A stretch of 64,000 nucleotides of DNA from Saccoglossus kowalevskii (Eukaryota > Hemichordata > Enteropneusta > Harrimaniidae), in the NCBI RefSeq assembly GCF_000003605.2, contig NW_003157227.1, positions 577,322 through 641,321 of the forward strand. The letters run 5' to 3'. Every line of letters begins with the position of its first letter. Position 1 is the stretch's first letter. The position numbers were made by a program, and so were the translations under genes. Shown in pieces: positions 39,101 through 48,100 of this stretch. The notes under the pieces were generated by a model. The model was not told the DNA's origin. It worked only from the letters and a program-made list of their open reading frames with translations, and did not search any database.

Positions 39101-42100
39101 ATTTGTGTAGAATAAAAAGGGGGGTTCCTACTGAGGTAAAGTATGGCACTTAAACTTTATCCAACCGCATACAAATCCAAATAATAACAAATAAACTATC
39201 AAAAAACTACATTCATCAACTAAAATGAACAAGAATAATAAGGGTTACACAAAGGAATATTAGTATTTGCATGTACTGGAATTCTATTGCTAGTGTAAGC
39301 TATATTGTAGGAAATATATCATTAGTTTTCTTCAGATACTGTAAAGGGGGTAATTATTCACTGGGTTTTAATTTAGCTTATTTCGCTGACTGGAAAAATG
39401 CGCTAAATTAAAACCCAGTGAATATGTAAAATTTAGCATAGAACACATTATCTAAGTGACGAAACCGTGAATTTAAAACCTACTGAATATGCCTGAAATG
39501 GTAAATCAGTGAAATTTAAACCCAGTGAAAATTAGTCATTTTACAGTACTTGAAACATGTACCCTCAAGTATTTTCCACATTCCTGATGTATTTATTTTA
39601 TCATCTCCTCTGTATTTGAATCATATTTACCATCCTGTGAGTCATTCTACCTGTATTCATTTTATGATTTTATCTCTACCTTGCAGGCTTCATTACCTTC
39701 GTTTCGCAGTCTTGGTGAAATTGCAGATGAGTTAACAGAAAGTCGTCTATCATTGACTTCCAAATCATCACAGGCATCTGATTTAACCCATGATAGTAGT
39801 TCTATTAGTTTATCAGCTATCTCCAATGGTGGTGAGTATATCAAGGTCATCTCATCACTTATACATGTGTGTATACTATGAATACACTTTTCTATTTACT
39901 TTTAGCTTTCACTCATATGAATGACCTGCAGGGGTCAAAGTTAAGGCATGTTATCCCATTTCTATTGGCTAGTAAAGGCTTCAAGTTTCTTCTCACTTAC
40001 CAAATTTTTATAACTTTTGCATGTAATTTAAACATTTTGAACTAAGAATAGAAGAATGTCTCAATTTTTGTATAACAGTGCACCTTGATATAGAAAAGTG
40101 CTTTGATGGACTGGCAAGTTTTATTTTAGTTTCATTCTCCATGTAAACTAAACATCATTTCAACATGGCCAATTATCACATTGCATTGTTTTCAGTGGTG
40201 AGTTTTATGTCCCGACTTAAATTCTGTTGTTGTCATTAGTTAGCCTGTTAACCAAACTAAACAACTGTGATTGTTTCAGTGATGTGAAAGATTAATGTAT
40301 TGTTAGCATATTTGATTGGTAGTTTTTATGTTATATATTGATCGACAACTGACACAGGGCAGTGATTTTGCTTCTAAAATGAGTCCCTAAACGTGCTGGG
40401 TTATATAGTCCATAGTCCAGCATAAAAAACTGCCTCTGTACATCTAAACATCTAAATACAGTATTATGCACTGGCTTACCATTATTTTTTAACTCATTGA
40501 TGTTTGTTTGCAGTATCTAGTGAAATATTAGCCACTCAACAAGCAGCACAGCGAGAAATGATTCTAGCACTGAAATCGCGCAAAGAAGCTTTGGAAGAAA
40601 GACTTAAACTAAAAGTAGATTGTTTAAAAGAGCTTTGCATCAAAGAGGCTGAGATTATTGGCGAGCTTCCTCAGGAGTATCCGTTAGTTCCTGGTGAACC
40701 TTTGCCACAAGTGAGACGCAGAGTTGGCACAGGATTTCAGCTCTCAGATAAGCTGGTCAATAAACAATTTGATTCACATGTGAGTATTCTTGGTTTGTTG
40801 GCTTTTAGGATGCAGGGGTCAACATATACGAGTGGCAGAATTTTATATGTCAGAAAAATTAACTTTTAGGTGTTGGGATTAAATAGTCAATCTTGTACGT
40901 AGCTTCACACTGACTAAGGATCTCCCATGAGTAAAAATAATTAGGTTTGCATATTTAATAACCCATCATAATCATAGAATGCACTCAATCTCAAAGAAAA
41001 CCTGTTAAGGCACTTCCTGCTAATTCATACTGTGCATGTTAATGCACATATATGCAATGGATTATGGGAGAGAACCTTACTTTGTATTTAATAGATCCTT
41101 TGTATTTGTTTTATTCTCGACTGCAGACTGATGTCACAACTTTTTAGGGCCTTCGAGGAAAGAGCAATAAAACCTGTTGGTGAAACATGACTATTATTGT
41201 TGTCATTCAATTAAAGCGTGGTGGTCGTCGCGCAGCACGTGTTCGAATTTCATGTAAATAAACAATGTATTTTACACGTGTTGTATACGTCACTTTGAGT
41301 CCCATATTGAACAGAACGTGGTACGACAACTGCCGCCCTTTAAATTATAGACAAAAATTTACACTGTTCAGGAATGTTGTGGTCTAAGATGAGAGAATAG
41401 TATCACTAACCTTGTGTTGTTCATTTCAAGAATGTGGTACCTGTATTGTATTCAAACACTTGTCTCTTTTCAAACCCCTAGGATGATGAGCTGCACATGC
41501 TTGAGGTGGAGTGTGAACTACAATCTAAAATTACAAGCGCAGCTCTCAGTCTGGCAAATGATCCAAGAATCAACAAGAAAGCACGGAAAAGTAGAAAGGA
41601 AACTTACAAGAAAGCCGCTGAAAAAGTAAGTGTCTATCATTCTATCTTACTATCTCCTGTTATGGAGTTAGAAACCACTATGCAGCACTGTATTTAGCAT
41701 AAATCAACATGCTCTGAAACTCAATGAAATCATCCATGTAGAACTCTTTGTAAAGTGATGTGTGTATCCACTAACCCAGCTCGATAGTAATTAAATTAGC
41801 AAGTGTAGTATGCTCCCCACGTGTTAATGCTATCATTAATTGGTCATATATAACACCAAGGTTTCATATGAGTAAAAGTTTACCAGCTGCTAAAAATAAA
41901 AACAGTATCTAGGACTTTGGTCTGTCCATATGAGGACATCCTTTCATATTGTCATTTCAAAGTACACAAAAAGTAAATGAGATCTTGCTGGTATTTGGCT
42001 TGGGAGGATTACCATATTATAAAGTTATTGCGAGGATAGCGAAAAGTATGCAAGAAGACAGTGGGAGTATCGACTGACGCAGTGGTAGATGTGTCTGCGT

Positions 42101-45100
42101 ACTGTTTGAGTGTGTACTTTATGGTATCATTGTTATACATCTTCTGGAGCCACTTTGTGTAGGTTGCTCAGTGCATAGTATAATGCTGAACTTTATTGGA
42201 ATTTCCTTGCTTTAATTTTGAAAAACTTTGCAGTCTTTGAATAACATGTGTAATACCCGCAAAATAACGACATGCTGTAACTTATTGCTGTATGGTGACA
42301 GATGTATAATAATGAATTTTATTTGACTTGATTTGTTTCTCTTTCAGTTAACTGAATTGGAGAAGAAACTACATAATGTGAAATTACAATTAGGTTACTC
42401 CTCGTCCTTTGTTCCAGTGAGATTAATGAACTTTCAGGATGATGAGTCTTCATTATCTGATAGTGGTAAGTTATTATCATTGTATGGAGTTGTCAGTTGT
42501 CACATTTCATCTCAACCAATGTAGGAGCAGTATCTTCAATGCATTTGAAAGCAAAACAATACTAACATGTATGTTCTAAGTGTGAATAACTTTATAAGCA
42601 CAAAAAAAATCTAGAATCCAAACCTGGCATCACAATTCACAGAGAATTTGAAATGACACTACATCAACTTTCTCATTAATGTCAACAAGTTATTCCTCTG
42701 TCTTCAGTTTTGTGATTCTCCCTCCCTTGTAAAGTCCTAAAATATACAAAATCAGTATTATGTATGGCCATGAAATTATAACATTTTACTGTGTACAGTC
42801 ACATCCCTAATTCCTTGAATATTTCAGACCATTCTGCTTTTTCATATGTTAAATATTCCTGCTTTCTTTTTGTTCATAGTTTCAGAAAACTCGCAGCCCA
42901 TATTTATTGGGCCACCACAGACACCGCCAATATCACGCAAAAGCTCTGATGGTAGCATACGAATTATACGATCTCCACACGTGGAAGTAATTGAACTGCA
43001 AAGGACTCCTAGTTCGAGAAGTACATCAACGAACAGGTCGCGGTCACCAGCATCTGAAAGGAATGTGCGTAAACCAATTTCTTCGCAGTATTTGTACTTT
43101 GATAAATCTGTGCGACGGAGTATGAGCGACAGGCACAAACCGCCAAGTAGAATGCCTGGTCATCGCTCTAGAGAAAGAACTCCTGCCAAGTGGAGATCAA
43201 AAACTCCTGAGCCTCCCAAGATGAGGCCTACAATTGTGGATAGTATGGAGAATCTTGATCAACAACCACCAAGGCCAACAACACCCGTGATTTTATATCC
43301 AGAAAGGGAGCATGCCGATCACCGAAATTACCAGGAACTACCAGAACCGCCACAAAGGCAGCAGCATACTGCGGTCTTTACCTTTCAGGAATCAACTCCT
43401 AAAAGACCGTCTCATTTTGAGACCTCTAGTCAGCGATCAGACTCTCCATGTTCTAATCGACAACGTCACGCTTCGTCAACAAGTAACTTGTCATCATCAG
43501 GGAAAAATGGACGTGATTTTTTACCATTTGACAATCCTGAATACCATCAGCAGCCAACGTCGTTGAGTCAGCCGGCATCTCCTAGAAAACATGTATCACT
43601 CGGAACTCTGCAAAATAAATGTAACAGTCTCCCAATGGGCGAGGCAGAAGATGACAATTTAGGGTACACGCCTTATGTTAGCAGGACTAAGTACAGGTCA
43701 CAGCATTACCCTACATATAGTACTAACTCTCGGTTTTCTGATTTCAGTCCTAAACAATTTGATTTTGATGATGTCAATGTGTACATCAATCAACCGTACA
43801 GACATCCGGATGACGATAATTCATCCAGTACGTCATCGTCTAAACAGGGTAGTCTAGATGATAGGACTCACTGTGTGGAAATGTATCGTCATGACAACGA
43901 CGAACCGGCAAAAGCATTGAGTAGGGTAGCCAAAAGTATGGAGTTGTTACGTGATGCCACTTTGTCAATTCCCAATAGTCGTGTCTCCGTGGATTCTGTC
44001 AGGACTCAAGAATCAGATGAGACGACACCCATGCAAAATCTTGTAAGAGGGACCAAAAGCATGGAAAACAATTTACAGAGGAGTAGCAGCAGTAGTGATA
44101 GTAGTAGTTGTGGCGGCGGCGGTGGTGGGTATATCACCTCAGTGTCGCATAATCCTCGGGCTCCCTTACAACAGCAATATGTAGCATCGTCATCATCGCA
44201 AACTAGTTATGAACCAACACCAGTACGGCCATACTATGGCACGTCTAAGAGTCCTGGGTATAGCCGGAGAGCAATGAACACTTCTTATAGGTCAGTGCCA
44301 AGCTCACCGGCACATCACCGCAATACCAGAACAAATGTAGGGATAACACCTGCAGCGTCGCTAAAACCTGCAGAATTCCATACTGCTACCTCTACTTCCG
44401 TTAGACCCGCACCATCATACACTGTCAAGGTTGCTAGTAAAACACATTATCAGCCCGTGCAACCGATGACATGCGAGGCTGTCCCTAAACCAGGCAATCC
44501 TAACAGGTATGTCATTAATGATAATTTATCTAAAGGATAAAGTGTTTGGTTAAAATTGTAATGATAAAAAATGAAAACTTAGAATTAATAACTTAAAATT
44601 GCTATATTTTTGATATTTATTAATAATAATGATAATGGAAGACTTCTCAAGTAAGGAATGACTTGTATGACGTAAAAATATTTTACAAAGACAGTTTTAA
44701 TTTTTTTTTTTTTTTTTTTACGTTAATTTTTTATGATACTTTGTTTTGTATATCAACAAGAATAGTTTTATCATTTTGCCTTTCCTGATTATTATTTTAA
44801 ATTCACTCCTTTAATTTACTGATTGTGTTTTGAGGCATGCAATTTGGTGTGCACCATTCTGCATGTATTGTTTTAATTTATTTCATTTACAAGTCAATGT
44901 TTTATTTATGCATGTAATCACTAATATGAAGATTTAATTCCCCTTGAGCTTCTCAAGCCTTGGGTTCTTGTGTATTATTTTGTGATTTTGTTATTTCTCT
45001 ATGTATATATGGGTGTCTGTCTTCGGTGGTGTTTTTTTTATGTTTCTTCACCATTCCCCCACCCTTCATCCTTACATTCTGTCCTTGCAACAAGATTATC

Positions 45101-48100
45101 CTTGCTTTCGCAGCTTGTTTTCTTTACATTTTTCAAGCTGGGGTGTATCCTCGTGTGTAGCCGTTGATCAGACTTGCCTTTATTAAGTGAAATAAGAAAT
45201 GAAAAAATGGATAAAAAAATGTAAATTGATCAGTTGAGAGCGTACCTCTAATGCCCTTCAAAAGTACATGAGTTTGTGAATCTGGCCAAAGCTTTTGTAA
45301 TAGTATCTTATTATTTATAATTACTGAATTTAGTGTCATGAATACATATTTCCAAGATTGATCAACAGCTACGCAGTATCCTGTATGTGATTTCTATTCT
45401 GTGGTATATTTCCTGTATTAAATACCTCTGTCACATTTCACAAAAAAGTTCACCTTATAGCCATACTTGCACAAAGTGATGTGCTATGAGAAATCTGCGA
45501 CTTTCCTTAACAATTCTTCTGGATTACTGTAGTAATACAGTAATTTGCTGTTAAAGACCCATTTGATTTTCCAGATTAAATCTTGAAAATAGTTTTGGGG
45601 TTTCAGTTTCAGTGTGAAAGCAAAAACAAATCCAAAGTGCACACAACTCTGAGAATAGGAATTACTTTCTGCCCATGATGCCTTGCAAATGCTTTTGAAG
45701 CCCCATGTCAGGCGACAGGGTTGTTAATCCTTCTATACTGTTGGTGTACATGTATTCTGGGTTTGTTTATTTGACATTTTGATTTATATTCATCATTCAT
45801 ACACTGCTGTAATATCCAATTTGATGTTATGTAGTTTCGGAAAACCTGATAAAAATTGATTGACCGAAACTGATGGGAGCCGTTTACAACAACATGACTT
45901 GAAAGCCTACGAGGGCATTTAACACAGGGACTTTTAATGCAGGAAATTTAACTGCAAATATTTTTTTTATTGCTCACATACAATATATGTAATCCCATCT
46001 CTATCATAATTTCACCAATCTTATTATATTTAATGTCCTTTCCTTTAATGTTTTCCTTAAATACCAATCACCTTTTCCGTAAATCCATTCATCTCAGTAT
46101 TTTAAATGTCTGGCACATTCGTTTCGTTAGTTTCACACCCTACTTTAATCATACATCAGTTGACCCCTTTCCTGCTATAATGAAATTTGAACCATTTCAC
46201 ATCCTTGTATGAGACTTCTAAGATATAAACTACCTAAACTAATGTTCCATTTAGGGTTTCCCATTTTATGGTAAGAGTTGCACACATCCATGCAGTACCG
46301 AGAATTTGATAAACCTTTATGGTAAGATAGCGCCCTCAGTGGTCATTGTAATGTTGCCCTTATTGGCGATTGTACTGGCGCCCCCAGTGGTCATTATAGT
46401 GGCGCCCTCAATATTTATTGTGTTTTCACATCTTTACAAACATTCCGTAAAGACCTAAATCACATGGGAAAAGTGTAGTAGTCAGTACAGATAAATACTG
46501 GTAGGATAGCCATGTCTTGATTTGAACAGGTGTAACAGCACCCTCAGTGGTGATTGTGATGTCACTCTAAACCACAGATGTTTGAATATAGATTTTTCTC
46601 TACAAACATTCTGAATAGACCCAATTCTCATGGAACTACCAAGTGTAGTAGTCAGGGCAGATAAATGATAACAGTATAGCCATGCCTTGTTTTTGAATAT
46701 TTATGATAGTGCCCTCAGTAGCAATTGTGATGTCACTTTATTCACAGATGATTTCGGAAACCTCTCGTGCCAACTCAATATACAATTTGATTTGAAAATT
46801 GAACAAAATGCCAAGGACAAACTACCTCTCTTTATTGCCATCTCATCTATTCACTTTGCACCATTCTTCACATCACCCATTTCATTACATGTTACCATTG
46901 TACGTATGTATGCGTGTGTGGTCTGTCTCAAGTGTTTTGTCTTTTTTTTGTACATTTTGATTCACGTCTCAGCCTTCCTTCATTCACTGATCTAGAAGAT
47001 AATGCACTGTCTCAGCATGCAGAAGAACACATACGGGCCAAGTAAGCAGTAATTCATGCAATTATTATTTTAATCCAAACTTCAGCTTTTCTATTGGTGT
47101 TTATGGTGGTGTTGTCAGTTCATCGATATTGACTTTGAACACTTGCTTTTTGGTTTTAATATCAATTGCAGTGCTTTAGTCTTCTTCCTTTTCCTATGTT
47201 ATTTCCCCTTTCCTGTTTATCTGTTATTTTTGTTCTATTTAAAAGTTATTTTTGTTCTATTTAAAAGTTATTTTTTCTGACTGTTTTACTTACACTCAAC
47301 TTATCTACCATCACTACTGACATTTACTGCCTACCTAATCTACTTTACATATACAGTAATCATGCACACTAATCGTAAAATATTTTACCTAACAAACCAC
47401 CCCTGTTTGGTTGTAAGAATGCACTTTGGAACAAAAAAGACAAAATTATGGAAATGCTGTTTAATGAAATATGGACAGTGCTGATCAGAAAGCTGCTTTA
47501 GAAAGTACTGTAAATCCAATTCCTGGGTAATACATGTAGTTACTCATTCAACCTGTAATATTCTTAAATGGTTAGTAATGTCTGGTTCAATTTACCCAAT
47601 AACTAAGTGACTGATCGAGCCATTGACTGTGTAATTGCTCGAAATACAAACAGGGGCGTGGTTTCACAATAAACAATATTTTAGTAGATGGACCAATCCT
47701 TATTTTCAGTTAAAATTCCCTTTTGCATATATAAAAGGAAATTCAATTTACAATTTGGGTATGTCACAATACATTTGGTAAACGGGATTAAACAAATTTG
47801 CACAGTGCACTGTAGTGTAGTGTAGCAGGGTTCACCCCAGTGTTGTTGTAACAGCTGGTGAGAACCTTGCTGGGTACTTGCTTGCTTTCTAGAGATTCAC
47901 AATGCTGTAAACATCTATCACTTCTAGTAATCTATCTCAAACTCTTGGGCACTGCATTGATTACAAACTAACCACAAAGCTTATAAAACAACTATGGTCT
48001 TATGCTCATAGAATTTAAGGACAGTGGGTTATAAGGTGTGCCTGAATGCTATAAGTCATAGTAATCATGGGAGCTCAATAATCTGTATCCTGGTGTCTTT

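Noticed and set aside
41230-41250. GTTCGAATTTC resembling a tRNA T-loop
   Set aside because: No cloverleaf arms can be formed around it. No tRNA was found in the window.
42842-43138. 98-codon minus-strand ORF over FRMD4 exon 13
   Set aside because: Antisense shadow of a well-supported coding exon.
46996-47041. Use of the TAG at 46,993-46,995 as acceptor for exon 14
   Set aside because: It would put TAA in frame after the junction. The AG at 46,971-46,972 gives an open, phase-matched exon.
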